Source: G963667675 sp965197565 | GTDB taxonomy: Bacteria; Chloroflexota; Dehalococcoidia; Lucifugimonadales; UBA3495 | Reading direction: 5' to 3' | DNA: 64,000 nucleotides | Assembly (NCBI GenBank): GCA_965197565.1 | Contig: CBDANK010000004.1 | Location: 1,302,001-1,366,000, forward strand | In this document: positions 50,340 through 59,497 of the stretch, piece after piece | Layout: each line of letters begins with the position of its first letter | Numbering within the stretch: position 1 is the stretch's first letter | Program-made: the position numbers and the translations under genes | The notes under the pieces: model-generated | What the model saw: the letters and a program-made list of their open reading frames with translations, nothing else | Told to the model about the DNA's origin: nothing | Database searches by the model: none

Positions 50340-50433
50340 AGGCCGCCTCCCTGACTATCTTGTTCGTCAACGTCGTTGGTTTACCGGGATTTTACTCCTA
50401 GGCCCTACGGTTTTCCACCAGAGGTTTACGCGC

Positions 50434-50620
50434 ATAATTGTTCAGGCTTGGAGGGTTATTCTGACCTTCCGAGCCCGTCACTCCGGCGAAGGCCGGAGTC
50501 TAGGAAGTCCTCGCTGGGGGCCAGCTATAGATTCAAGGATTTCTGCGGCTTGGTTTTCCTGGGTCCCGGCCTGCGCCGGGACGACCGGAGTGAGTCACCC
50601 CATCAAGTCTGAACAGTTAC
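50434..50620. repeat. M1-end element abutting the cobN stop codon
   Basis: Left ATAATTGTTCAGGCTTGGAGG and right AAGTCTGAACAGTTAC. The core has ACTCCGGCGAAGGCCGGAGT and CCCGGCCTGCGCCGGG stems, as in the 19288 copy. The right end stops at 50620; the cobN stop codon is 50621-50623. Confidence 0.7.
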
Positions 50621-53600
50621 TTACGTGCCGGCGCGGCGGGCCGGGTCCCGGATTTCCTGCCGCGCCTCCAAGTCCGTCTCCAACTCCAGGTATAGTTCCT
50701 GAAGTTTTTGCTTCATATCCTCCGGCGGCTCTTCCCAGAGGCCCCGCTGTATCGCCTCCAGGAGCCTTTCAACAATCCCTTTCAGTGCCCAAGGGTTGCT
50801 CTCCCGGAAAAACTGTTGAGTATCCGGGTCGAAAACGTAGCTTTCGGTCACGTCTCGATACATCCAATCGTCCACCACTTGGGCGGTGGCGTCGTAGCCG
50901 AACATATAGTCGACGGTGGCCGCCAACTCGAAGGCCCCCTTGTAGCCGTGGCGCTTCATGGAGCCGATCCACTTGGGGTTGACAACCCGGCTGCGGAACA
51001 CCCGCCGGGCCTCGTCCTGCAAGTCTCTGAGCCGAGGGCGGGAAGGGTCTGAGCTGTCACCCAAATACTGCTTGGGGTTGCGGCCGGTTAAAGAGCGGAC
51101 TGTGGCGATCATGCCTCCGTGGTACTGCATGTAGTCGTCGGAGTCGAAGATGTCGTGTTCCCGGTTGTCCTGGTTCTTCGCGGCGATGACAATCTGGCCA
51201 AACCGCCGCCGGAACTGCTGAGGGGCGCTCACCCCTTGCTCCTGCCTGGTGTAGGCGTAACCGCCCCACGCGGCGTACACCTCGGCCAAGTCATGGGCCG
51301 TTTCCCAGTTCCGCTCATCCAACACCGGCAATATTCCGGCGCCGTAGGTCCCCGGCTTGCTGCCGAATACCCGGTATAAAGAGGCTGCCCGGCTATCCGC
51401 GCCCGGCGGCCTTCCTTCCAGCCCAGGGAGAGGTCCGGACTGTGGGGGGGTCTGGCCGAGGTCCTCTCGCAGGTGTTTGACGACCATATTGTCTTGGGGC
51501 GACTCATCCTGGGAGGCCGCCATTTCCACTGCTTGGTCTAACAAGTTGATCAGGTTGGGAAAAGCGTCGCGGAAAAAGCCGCTGATGCGGACGGTGACGT
51601 CGATGCGGGGCCGGCCCAACTCGGCAAGGGGAATCATTTCAAGGCCCAATACCCGGCGGCTCTCCGGTTGCCAGACCGGACGCACTCCCAGAAGATGGAA
51701 AATCTGGGCTATGTCGTCCCCGTGGGTACGCATGGCCGAGGTGCCCCAGACCACCAGGCCGACCATCTCCGGATAATCGCCTTCCTCGGCCAGGTACTTT
51801 GCCAACAATCCTTCGGACAAGCCTTTCCCCATCTCCCAAGCGGCTGGCGACGGGATGGTCTTGGGGTCCACCGAGTAGAAGTTCCGGCCCGTCGGCAGCA
51901 CGTTGGCCATTCCCCTGGTGGGCGCGCCGCTGGGTCCCGCCGGAACGAACCGGCCGTTCAATCCCCGGAGCAGATTATCGATTTCGTCGGTCGTGCGCAG
52001 CAGCGCCGGATGCACGGTGGAGGCGGCGTGTTTCAACACCGTCTCGGTCTGGTGATCGGCGCGGCCAACCAGACTGCGCACCAGCTTGGGGACCTCTTCC
52101 AACCGGAAATCCATCGACTGGAGATTGTGATAAGCCTGACGGCAAAGCATCTCCAACCGCTCCACAAGGTCGCCTTGGCTGCGCGCCGGGCTCTCCGGCT
52201 CCATCCGGGCCAAGACTTGGGGAACTTCCCCTCGCAATGGCAAGCCCGGCTCGGACTGAAGGCTTTCATAATCAAGGCCCAGGGCCTCGGCCAGGGACCT
52301 CCGCAAGCTGGGCACGCCGGCGCTATCCAAACGGCTCAAGGCGCAAAGCAGCCCGATGAGTTGGTCGCCTTGGGGCACTTCTCCCAAGGTGTGTAAGCCG
52401 TCTCTAATCTGGGCGTCTTTTATCTCGCACAAATAGCCGTCGATGGCCAAAATGAAGTTGCTAAAATCTTCGGGATGGGAGTCCTGTCCCAGGTCCCGGT
52501 GTAGCTCGGCCTGCTTCACCATCTCCCAAATCTGGGCTTCAAGGATCGGCAGCTTGGCCGGGTCCAAGGTCTGGCACTGGTAGTGCTCGTCCAAGAGTTG
52601 CTCCAGCTTGGCAATGTCGCCATAACTGTCGGCCGTGGTCATGGCCGGGATCAGGTGATCGACGATAGTAGCGTGAGCCCGCCGCTTGGCCTGAGCGCCT
52701 TCTCCGGGGTTGTTGATAATGAAGGGGTAAAACAAGGGGATGTCCTGCAAGGCCAACTCCGGATAACAAGACGAGGACATTCCGATGCCTTTGCCCGGCA
52801 GCCACTCCAGCGTGCCGTGTTTGCCCACATGAATCATGGCATCGGCCCGAAAAACATCCCGGATCCACCGGTAGTAAGCGATGTAGTGGTGAGTCGGCGG
52901 CAGGTCGGGGCTGTGATAGACAGCGATGGGGTTCTCCCCAAACCCGCGGGGGGGTTGCAAGCCGACGAACACGTTGCCCAAGTCTATGCCAGCCACAGCC
53001 AAGCTGCCGTTGCTGCGGTAGACCTGCCCCGGAGGCTCCCCCCAAGTCTGCTGAAGTTCCTCCCGCACCCCTTCCGGGAACTCTTGATACCACTGCTTGT
53101 ATTGGCCGGCCTCAACGTGGCCGACAGCCAGCCGGAGTTGCTCCTCGGTCAAGGAGTCCCGGTCGTTGCTGCATCTTTCGATGATCCGGTGCACCAGTGC
53201 ATCGCCGTCTTCCGGAATATCCGTCAGGTGATAGCCCGCTTGCTTAAGGGCTTGGAGGAGGCGGATTACCGACGCCGGGGTATCCAAGCCCACAGCATTG
53301 CCGATGCGGGCGTCCTTGGTAGGATAGTTGCTCAGGATAACCGCAATCCGCTTGTCGGCGTTGGGCTTCATCCGGAGGGTAGCCCACTTGATAGCCAAGC
53401 GGGCCACTAGATCCACCCGGTCGTCGCGGGCGACATAGCGCTGCAGCCGCCCGTTCAGTTTGGCGGAGAGGGGCGACCCGCTTTCTTCCTTAAAAGATAT
53501 AGGCACCGAGATGATACGCCCGTCGAACTCGGGCAGCGCCACACTCATAGCGGTGTCGATGGGACCCAAACCCAAGGAGCTTTCCAGCCACTGCCCCGCC

Positions 53601-54490
53601 GTCCCAGTGCTCACAATGGCTTGAATGACCGGCACGTCCAGGTTTTCCAATGCCTCCAGGGCCCCTCCGGAGGCGATGGTGGGGCCTTCTTTGCTCAGGT
53701 CGCCCAAGGCCATGCCCATGGTGTTGATAATACAGTGCACCCGGGCCGAGCCGTCAGGCCGGGCTAAGAGTTGTGACAGGATCCGGTTGGGGCCTTCCAT
53801 CCCATCGGGATTGTGCTTCAGGCTGTAAGAGAACACGGGCAAAACGTTGGCGCCCAGGTCTTCCAAGCGGCGAATGAGGGCATCCACCGCTTGCAGGTTG
53901 CCGCTCATCCAGTGGGCGCGGTAGAAAAGAAAACCGATGGTAGGGCGGTCGTCCCGGAAGTGTCTACCGGCGAAATCCTCGGGGTCTACCGGTTCCCGCA
54001 GGTCGGGGTGGTAGATTCCTTCCCAAGGGACGGGCGCAGGGGCCTCGTGCCCGTAGCTGGTGCCCAAGTAGGAATCGCTGAGGAACAAGAAAAGGTTTCG
54101 GAGGTTGTCGACACCGCCCCGGATCAGGTAAGAGAAAACGGCTTCGGCCTCCGCCGGCGGCACCGAGCAGGCAGCGATGAGGTCCTCGTCCCACTCAACG
54201 TGACCGGGGCAAGCGATCAGGGGAATCCGGCGGGAACGGCAGAGCCGGACCAAGGGGTCGAAGGTATCGGGCATCGCCCGCTTTCCGCCCAGTAGACGCA
54301 ACACCACCACGCTGGCTTGGGCCGACGCATCGAGCAAGCGGCCGGGGTCTTGAGTAAAATCCGACGCCGAGGGATTGAAAGCCTCTACCGGAGGAAAACC
54401 GGGGTGTGTAATTCCGGCAAGAGCGCGGTCGGCGGTCAACAGGTCCGTATCGGCGGTGGTGACGAATATTATGGACTTTGGTTCGGGCAA
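50621..54490 (-). CDS. cobN: Cobaltochelatase subunit CobN
   Basis: 1289 residues, normal for CobN, the large porphyrin-type subunit that inserts cobalt into the corrin ring (hydrogenobyrinic acid a,c-diamide in the aerobic route). Family segments include PTIGFLFYRAHWMSGNLQAVDALIRRLEDLGANVLPVFSYSLK, ASVIRLLQALKQAGY, DAMIHVGKHGTLEWLPGKGIGMSSSCYPELALQDIPLFYPFIINNPGEGAQAKRRAHATIVDHLIPAMTTADSYGD, GRNFYSVDPKTIPSPAAWEMGKGLSEGLLAKYLAEEG, and VVWGTSAMRTHGDDIAQIFHLLGVRPVW. It starts at TTG 54490 after AAGGAGAG and is 12 bases downstream of cbiE. Its ATPase partner is probably the ChlID fusion at 43846-45951. Confidence 0.93.
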   Translation of the reverse strand: MPEPKSIIFVTTADTDLLTADRALAGITHPGFPPVEAFNPSASDFTQDPGRLLDASAQASVVVLRLLGGKRAMPDTFDPLVRLCRSRRIPLIACPGHVEWDEDLIAACSVPPAEAEAVFSYLIRGGVDNLRNLFLFLSDSYLGTSYGHEAPAPVPWEGIYHPDLREPVDPEDFAGRHFRDDRPTIGFLFYRAHWMSGNLQAVDALIRRLEDLGANVLPVFSYSLKHNPDGMEGPNRILSQLLARPDGSARVHCIINTMGMALGDLSKEGPTIASGGALEALENLDVPVIQAIVSTGTAGQWLESSLGLGPIDTAMSVALPEFDGRIISVPISFKEESGSPLSAKLNGRLQRYVARDDRVDLVARLAIKWATLRMKPNADKRIAVILSNYPTKDARIGNAVGLDTPASVIRLLQALKQAGYHLTDIPEDGDALVHRIIERCSNDRDSLTEEQLRLAVGHVEAGQYKQWYQEFPEGVREELQQTWGEPPGQVYRSNGSLAVAGIDLGNVFVGLQPPRGFGENPIAVYHSPDLPPTHHYIAYYRWIRDVFRADAMIHVGKHGTLEWLPGKGIGMSSSCYPELALQDIPLFYPFIINNPGEGAQAKRRAHATIVDHLIPAMTTADSYGDIAKLEQLLDEHYQCQTLDPAKLPILEAQIWEMVKQAELHRDLGQDSHPEDFSNFILAIDGYLCEIKDAQIRDGLHTLGEVPQGDQLIGLLCALSRLDSAGVPSLRRSLAEALGLDYESLQSEPGLPLRGEVPQVLARMEPESPARSQGDLVERLEMLCRQAYHNLQSMDFRLEEVPKLVRSLVGRADHQTETVLKHAASTVHPALLRTTDEIDNLLRGLNGRFVPAGPSGAPTRGMANVLPTGRNFYSVDPKTIPSPAAWEMGKGLSEGLLAKYLAEEGDYPEMVGLVVWGTSAMRTHGDDIAQIFHLLGVRPVWQPESRRVLGLEMIPLAELGRPRIDVTVRISGFFRDAFPNLINLLDQAVEMAASQDESPQDNMVVKHLREDLGQTPPQSGPLPGLEGRPPGADSRAASLYRVFGSKPGTYGAGILPVLDERNWETAHDLAEVYAAWGGYAYTRQEQGVSAPQQFRRRFGQIVIAAKNQDNREHDIFDSDDYMQYHGGMIATVRSLTGRNPKQYLGDSSDPSRPRLRDLQDEARRVFRSRVVNPKWIGSMKRHGYKGAFELAATVDYMFGYDATAQVVDDWMYRDVTESYVFDPDTQQFFRESNPWALKGIVERLLEAIQRGLWEEPPEDMKQKLQELYLELETDLEARQEIRDPARRAGT

Positions 54491-54502
54491 GTGCCGCTCT
54501 CC

Positions 54503-55207
54503 TTAGAGGACGCTGTCGTCGCTGGCGGTCTTGGGGAACACCATGATGCTGAGGTCACTGTGCTCGTTGGCCAGCAGGGCGCACTCGGCCAAAGAGCCGG
54601 TCCACTCTTGCTCACCCTCTAAAGTCAAGCGCTGATAAATATGCAATTGACGCTCTTCCGGCACGCCGGACTCCAACAAGCGGGCGGCGATGGCAGGGGG
54701 CATCAAGTCCCAAGGCCTGGGAAACAAGATTAGGTGCCGCCGGTCTTCGCCGAGGTAGTGGACCACCTCTTCCAAGTCCCCGGTGGTGTCACGGCGTTGG
54801 TGCAGGGTGACAAATAGGGCGTCTTCCAGGAATATACCGGCCCTGGCGCAAGCGATCTGGACGGAGCTGACGCCGGGAACAAGGCGCACCCGGTCGGCCC
54901 GGCCTCGCACCCGGGCCAGAAGTTCCTTGGCGGATACATTGAAATCGCCCCAGCAACATACGACACAGTTTCGTCCCAAGCGGGCTTGGGCGGCAACGTA
55001 TTCCAAAACCGTTTCCTGGTCCCGGTAGCTCATGGGGCACACCTCGGCCCGGTCAAGCCAGAGGCGCACCACATCCAGCACTGTTTGAAAGCCGGCCACC
55101 AAGTCGGCTTGTTCCAAGACCTCCCGCCCCTGCAAGGTCAGCAGGCTGGCGTCCCCCGGTCCAACCCCCACGATAGTAAGCGAAGCGCAGCCGTTGTCAG
55201 AGACCAT
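54503..55207 (-). CDS. cbiE: Precorrin-6Y C5,15-methyltransferase CbiE-type subunit
   Basis: About 234 residues of the tetrapyrrole methylase fold: SLTIVGVGPGDASLLTLQGREVLEQADLVAGFQTVLDVV, VVCCWGDFNVSAKELLARV, VRLVPGVSSVQIACARAGIFLEDALFVTLHQR, and PRPWDLMPPAIAARLLESGVPEERQLHIYQRLTLEGEQEWTGSLAECA. This matches CbiE and the N-terminal half of CobL, which methylate the corrin ring with SAM. No CbiT part (decarboxylating half) is fused or adjacent. ATG 55207 is preferred to TTG 55216. It is co-transcribed with cobN. Confidence 0.82.
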   Translation of the reverse strand: MVSDNGCASLTIVGVGPGDASLLTLQGREVLEQADLVAGFQTVLDVVRLWLDRAEVCPMSYRDQETVLEYVAAQARLGRNCVVCCWGDFNVSAKELLARVRGRADRVRLVPGVSSVQIACARAGIFLEDALFVTLHQRRDTTGDLEEVVHYLGEDRRHLILFPRPWDLMPPAIAARLLESGVPEERQLHIYQRLTLEGEQEWTGSLAECALLANEHSDLSIMVFPKTASDDSVL

Positions 55208-55353
55208 AAAATTCAAAATGACGTTTTCCGAAGAGTGAAAAGACCCTAGGGCCAGAGGTAAATATCTTAACGGGTCATAGTCAAGACAGGGGATACTCTA
55301 AACTAGAACATAACCCATGTCAAAATGAGATACTGCTTCAAATTTGAATTCAG

Positions 55354-55382
55354 TTGACATCTCTACGGCTAATTGGTAGAGT
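55354..55382 (+). promoter_or_regulatory. Promoter of the str-S10 operon
   Basis: TTGACA (55354-55359), 17 bases, TAGAGT (55377-55382), about 37 bases before rpsL. No other promoter was recognised before the window end. Confidence 0.5.
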
Positions 55383-55418
55383 AGGGGCCTGTTGCTAATA
55401 GAGCAGCGTGGAGTAGCT

Positions 55419-55838
55419 ATGCCTACTGTGAACCAACTAGTTAGGAAGGGACGCCAGCCTGTCCGTAAAAAGACCAAGGCTCCCGCGTTGCACTGGGTCC
55501 AGAACTCATTGCGCAACCGGGTAAAGTGGGGGCCGGGTTGTCCGCAGCGGCGTGGTGTTTGCATCCAGGTGCGGACCATGACCCCCAAGAAGCCTAACTC
55601 GGCCCTTCGCAAGATCGCCCGGGTGCGCTTGACCAATGGGGTGGAAGTTACTGCCTACATCGGAGGCGTAGGCCACAACCTCCAGGAACACTCGGTGGTG
55701 ATTGTTCGAGGAGGCCGTGTAAAAGATCTTCCGGGTGTTCGCTACCATGTGGTCCGCAGCGCCTTGGACTGTGAAGGGGTGCAGGACCGCCGGCAAGGAC
55801 GCAGCAAGTACGGGGCCGACAAGCCCCGCTCCGCCTAA
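55419..55838 (+). CDS. rpsL: Ribosomal protein S12
   Basis: 139 residues. It begins MPTVNQLVRKGRQPVRKKTKAPAL and carries the universal KKPNSALRKIARVRLTNGVEVTAYIGGVGHNLQEHSVVIVRGGRVKDLPGVRYHVVRSALDCEGVQDRRQGRSKYGADKP. S12 lies at the decoding centre of the 30S subunit. A short insertion (HWVQNSLRNRVKWGPG) lies before the CPQRRGVC segment, making it longer than the usual 124 residues. ATG 55419 is preferred over the upstream TTG-type extension because the family starts there. It heads the ribosomal operon. Confidence 0.97.
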   Translation: MPTVNQLVRKGRQPVRKKTKAPALHWVQNSLRNRVKWGPGCPQRRGVCIQVRTMTPKKPNSALRKIARVRLTNGVEVTAYIGGVGHNLQEHSVVIVRGGRVKDLPGVRYHVVRSALDCEGVQDRRQGRSKYGADKPRSA

Positions 55839-55900
55839 GCGGGTTTCGACCGGCTTCAATTCCCCAGGCTTCTCATTAGGATTAAGCTAGGTGTGTATCT

Positions 55901-56371
55901 ATGTCTAGGAGAAGACGCGCCGAGCGGCGAATTGTGCCGCCCGATGCCAAGTATAACAACGAGGAACTAGCCCGGTTCATCAATAGAGTCATGCAGAGGG
56001 GCAAGAAGACGACCGCCCAGCGTATTACTTATTCTGCGTTTAACGCCATCCGGGACCAGTCTAACTTGGACCCGTTGGAGGTTTTCCAACAGGCATTGAG
56101 AAACGCAACCCCCTTGGTGGAGGTGCGGCCGAAGCGGGTTGGAGGCGCAACTTACCAAGTGCCAACGGAATTGCGCCGGGTCCGCAGTGAAGCCCTGGCT
56201 ATGCGATGGTTGATCCGGGGCGCCAGGTCTCGCAAGGGAATGCCAATGCGAAACGGCTTGGCCCAAGAGTTGATGGAAGCTGCCCGTGGTGAAGGCTCGG
56301 CGGTGCGGCGCAGAGAAGAATTGCACCGGATGGCCGAGGCTAACCGGGCCTTCGTACATTATCGAGGCTAA
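55901..56371 (+). CDS. rpsG: Ribosomal protein S7
   Basis: 156 residues, standard length. SRRRRAERRIVPPDAKYNNEELARFINRVMQRGKKTTAQRITYSAF, VEVRPKRVGGATYQVPTELRRVRSEALAMRWLIRGARSRKGMPMRNGLAQELMEAARGEGSAVRRREELHRMAEANRAFVHYRG. It organises the 16S rRNA head domain. It follows rpsL by about 60 bases and precedes fusA by 28. Confidence 0.97.
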   Translation: MSRRRRAERRIVPPDAKYNNEELARFINRVMQRGKKTTAQRITYSAFNAIRDQSNLDPLEVFQQALRNATPLVEVRPKRVGGATYQVPTELRRVRSEALAMRWLIRGARSRKGMPMRNGLAQELMEAARGEGSAVRRREELHRMAEANRAFVHYRG

Positions 56372-56399
56372 TCGAACAGGGCCTCCCGTGGGCCTGCGT

Positions 56400-58487
56400 A
56401 TGAACAAAGAAGTTTATTCCATAAATAAAATCCGTAACATCGGGTTCATTGCTCACATCGACGCCGGCAAGACCACAGTCACCGAGCAGGTGCTGTTCAT
56501 AACAGGCCGGATTCACCGGCTGGGCGAGGTGGACGAGGGCACCACCGCCATGGACTGGATGCCCCAAGAGAAGGAGCGGGGCATCACCATTACCGCTGCT
56601 GCCACCAGTGCCTATTGGCGTGACCACCGGGTGAACATCATCGATACACCGGGCCACGTCGACTTCACTGCCGAGGTGGAACGGAGCCTTAGGGTCCTTG
56701 ACGGCGGGGTTGTCGTATTGGACGCGGTGGCCGGTGTCCAGTCTCAGTCGGAGACCGTGTGGAGGCAGGCCGACAAATACCACGTTCCCCGGATTTGCTT
56801 CGTCAACAAGATGGACCGGGTGGGGGCAAGCTATGAGCGCACCATAGAGTCCATAAGAAGGCGTCTCCGAGGCAATCCTGTGGCCGTCCAGCTACCCATC
56901 GGCGTGGAGGCCGAACACCGCGGCGTCGTCGACCTTCTGAGTGGGTACGCCACTATTTATCCAAACGGGAAATGCAACGGACACCACGGCGAACCTCCCG
57001 AACAAACCGGGGTGCCCTCTGAATACCAGCAGGCTTTTGACCAATACCGCCAGGCCATGATCGAGAAGATCGTGGAAACCGACGAGCAGTTGCTCATACA
57101 GTACCTAGAGGGCGAGCAGATCGAGGAAGAGGCGCTGCGCCATGCCTTGCGCCAAGCCACCATCTCGGGGGACTTGATACCGGTGCTTTGCGGAAGCGCC
57201 GCCTCGGGCAAGGGCGTCCATCCTTTGCTTGACGCAATCATCAGTTACTTGCCGTCTCCCCAGGACATACTGCCAGTGGAAGGGGTTGAACCGCACAGCG
57301 GCAAACGGGTACTGCGATTCCCGGATGAAAAGGCCCCTTTTTCCGCTCTGGCGTTCAAGGTTTCCACCGACCCATTCGTGGGCCGGTTGGTTTTTCTAAG
57401 GGTGTATTCGGGAAAGGTCGAGTCCGGGGCTTCGGTGCAAAACGTGACCAAAGGACACCGGGAGCGGATGGGACGCTTGCTGCGTATGCACGCCAATCAC
57501 CGGGAGGAATTGGAAGAGGTCAGCGCGGGCAACATTTGCGCCGCGGTGGGGCTGAAGAACACCTTTACCGGCGACACTATATGCGTCACCTCCCAGCAAG
57601 TGTTGCTTGAACCGCCCCAGTTTCCTGATCCCGTAGTGTCGGTAGCCATTGAACCGATGACCCGTGTTGATCAAGACCGGCTCACCGATGCTCTTCGAAA
57701 GCTGGCCGACGAGGACCCTACCTTCGTGATCAATTTCGACAGCGAAACCGGGCAGACGGTCATCTCGGGCATGGGAGAATTACACTTGGACGTGCTGGTG
57801 GACCGAATGCGCCGGGAATTTAACGTGGAAGCCCACGTGGGTAAACCGCGAGTATCTTACCGTGAGGCGCTCACCAAGCCGGTACGGTGCGAAGGCAGAT
57901 TCATCCGGCAGACGGGGGGCCACGGGCAGTTCGGCCATGTGTGGCTGGAGTTGGAACCCTTGGAGCGGGCCGGCGGCATCGTGTTCGAAAGCTCCATCCC
58001 CGGCGGCCGTGTGCCAAGGGAGTATATCCCAGCCGTGGAGAAAGGGGTGAGGGAGGCCCTAGGGAACGGACCTCTTGCCGGTTACCCCGTGGTGGACCTG
58101 AAAGTTACTCTGGTTGACGGCAGCTACCACCCGGTTGACTCCTCAGAGTTGGCCTTTCGGAGCGCCGGCGCGATGGCCATCCGGGAAGGAGTCCGTAAGG
58201 GAGCCCCGGTCCTCTTGGAACCTATAGTTGATCTGGAAGTGGTTACGCCGGGGGAGTTTCTCAGCGAGGCGTTGGCGGACCTGGGTAGCCGCCGCGCCCA
58301 GATACGGACCATAGAAGGGCAAGAGGGGGTGCAGGTAGTGAGGGCATTGATTCCTTTGGGAGAAACCTTTTCTTACAGCACCGCCTTGCGGTCGGCGACC
58401 CAAGGACGCGCCACTTTTACCGTGGAGTTCCGTCACTATGAGCCGGTTTCTCAGAACGTGCTGACCTCTATGGTCAATATAGTGTAG
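56400..58487 (+). CDS. fusA: Elongation factor G
   Basis: 695 residues. GTPase motifs: G1 GFIAHIDAGKTTVTEQVLF, switch 2 IDTPGHVDFTAEVERSLRVLDGGVVVLDAVAGVQSQSETVWRQ, and NKMDRVGA. Domains II-V follow, with GMGELHLDVLVDRMRREFNVEAHVGKPRVSYREAL and the C-terminal EPIVDLEVVTPGEFLSEALADLGSRRAQI. EF-G moves tRNAs and mRNA after peptide transfer. ATG 56400 is the family start; an in-frame extension back to 56286 overlaps rpsG and is not likely. No tuf gene follows; rpsJ is next after 21 bases. Confidence 0.97.
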   Translation: MNKEVYSINKIRNIGFIAHIDAGKTTVTEQVLFITGRIHRLGEVDEGTTAMDWMPQEKERGITITAAATSAYWRDHRVNIIDTPGHVDFTAEVERSLRVLDGGVVVLDAVAGVQSQSETVWRQADKYHVPRICFVNKMDRVGASYERTIESIRRRLRGNPVAVQLPIGVEAEHRGVVDLLSGYATIYPNGKCNGHHGEPPEQTGVPSEYQQAFDQYRQAMIEKIVETDEQLLIQYLEGEQIEEEALRHALRQATISGDLIPVLCGSAASGKGVHPLLDAIISYLPSPQDILPVEGVEPHSGKRVLRFPDEKAPFSALAFKVSTDPFVGRLVFLRVYSGKVESGASVQNVTKGHRERMGRLLRMHANHREELEEVSAGNICAAVGLKNTFTGDTICVTSQQVLLEPPQFPDPVVSVAIEPMTRVDQDRLTDALRKLADEDPTFVINFDSETGQTVISGMGELHLDVLVDRMRREFNVEAHVGKPRVSYREALTKPVRCEGRFIRQTGGHGQFGHVWLELEPLERAGGIVFESSIPGGRVPREYIPAVEKGVREALGNGPLAGYPVVDLKVTLVDGSYHPVDSSELAFRSAGAMAIREGVRKGAPVLLEPIVDLEVVTPGEFLSEALADLGSRRAQIRTIEGQEGVQVVRALIPLGETFSYSTALRSATQGRATFTVEFRHYEPVSQNVLTSMVNIV

Positions 58488-58508
58488 TTGGAGAGGGGCT
58501 AGCAAAGC

Positions 58509-58820
58509 ATGACAACCAGGCAGAAGGTACGGATAATCCTCAAGGCTTTCGACCACAAAATGCTGGACTTGTCCGCCGGTCAGATTGTCGAGACCGCAGA
58601 GCGCACCGGAGCCAGAATAGCCGGCCCGGTGCCTTTGCCTACCCATATACGCCGGTTTTGTGTGATCCGGAGTCCTCATGTGGACAAAGACTCGAGGGAA
58701 CACTTCGAAATTCGGACTCACAAGCGACTGATTGACATATTGGAACCCACCTCCAAAACAATCGACTCTTTGACGCGGCTTAATCTCCCGGCGGGAGTGG
58801 ACATTTCCATTAAATTATGA
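58509..58820 (+). CDS. rpsJ: Ribosomal protein S10
   Basis: 103 residues, standard. TTRQKVRIILKAFDHKMLDLSAGQIVETAERTGARIAGPVPLPTHIRRFCVIRSPHVDKDSREHFEIRTHKRLIDILEPTSKTIDSLTRLNLPAGVDISIKL. First gene of the S10 cluster, here directly behind fusA. S10 also partners NusB in antitermination. Confidence 0.97.
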   Translation: MTTRQKVRIILKAFDHKMLDLSAGQIVETAERTGARIAGPVPLPTHIRRFCVIRSPHVDKDSREHFEIRTHKRLIDILEPTSKTIDSLTRLNLPAGVDISIKL

Positions 58821-58848
58821 CCCAGGCTGCAAGACGCGGGTACTTAGG

Positions 58849-59481
58849 ATGATACAAGGGTTTTTAGGCAAAAAAATTGGAATGACCCAAGTGTTTCGCG
58901 ACGACGGCCGAGTGATTCCGGTCACCGTCGTTGAAGCCGGGCCCTGCATTGTGACCCAGATCAAGACCCAGGAGAAGGATGGATACGAGGCAGTGCAGTT
59001 GGGCTTCGGCGAGGTCAAACGACTCAATAAGCCCAGGGCCGGGCACTTGCAAAATAGGTGGAATTGCCGCTACTTGCGGGAAGTCCAAGCCGATGACGTA
59101 AGCGAGTTTCAAGTCGGCCAGACCATCGGCGTGGACATTTTCGAACCCGGTGAGGTCTTGGACGTGGTCGGGAAGTCCAAGGGACGGGGTTTCGCCGGCA
59201 CTATGAAGCGCCACGGATTTGGCGGAGGGCCTCGCACTCACGGTCAGTCCGACCGGTCGCGGGCGCCCGGGTCAATTGGCGGCGGCACCACCCCAGGAAA
59301 GGTGTTCAAAGGGCTGCGCATGGCGGGACACATGGGAAACCGGCGGATTACGGTAAAGGGGCTGGAGGTAGTCAGCATCGACTTAGACCGCAATCTGTTG
59401 CTGCTCAAGGGCGGCGTTCCCGGAGCGGCCAATGGGCTGCTGTGGATTAGACGCAAGATGAATCAGGCCTCCAGCCGGTAA
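58849..59481 (+). CDS. rplC: Ribosomal protein L3
   Basis: 210 residues. IQGFLGKKIGMTQVFRDDGRVIPVTVVEAGPCIVTQIKT, then KGRGFAGTMKRHGFGGGPRTHGQSDRSRAPGSIGGGTTPGKVFKGLRMAGHMGNRRITVKGLEVVSIDLDRNLLLLKGGVPGAANGLLWI. L3 is a core 50S assembly protein near the peptidyl transferase centre. Spacing to rpsJ is 28 bases. Complete. Confidence 0.97.
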   Translation: MIQGFLGKKIGMTQVFRDDGRVIPVTVVEAGPCIVTQIKTQEKDGYEAVQLGFGEVKRLNKPRAGHLQNRWNCRYLREVQADDVSEFQVGQTIGVDIFEPGEVLDVVGKSKGRGFAGTMKRHGFGGGPRTHGQSDRSRAPGSIGGGTTPGKVFKGLRMAGHMGNRRITVKGLEVVSIDLDRNLLLLKGGVPGAANGLLWIRRKMNQASSR

Positions 59482-59497
59482 GGAACCGTCTACGATT

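Noticed and set aside
56286..56400. N-terminal extension of EF-G
   Set aside because: It overlaps rpsG in another frame and family proteins start at the ATG chosen.
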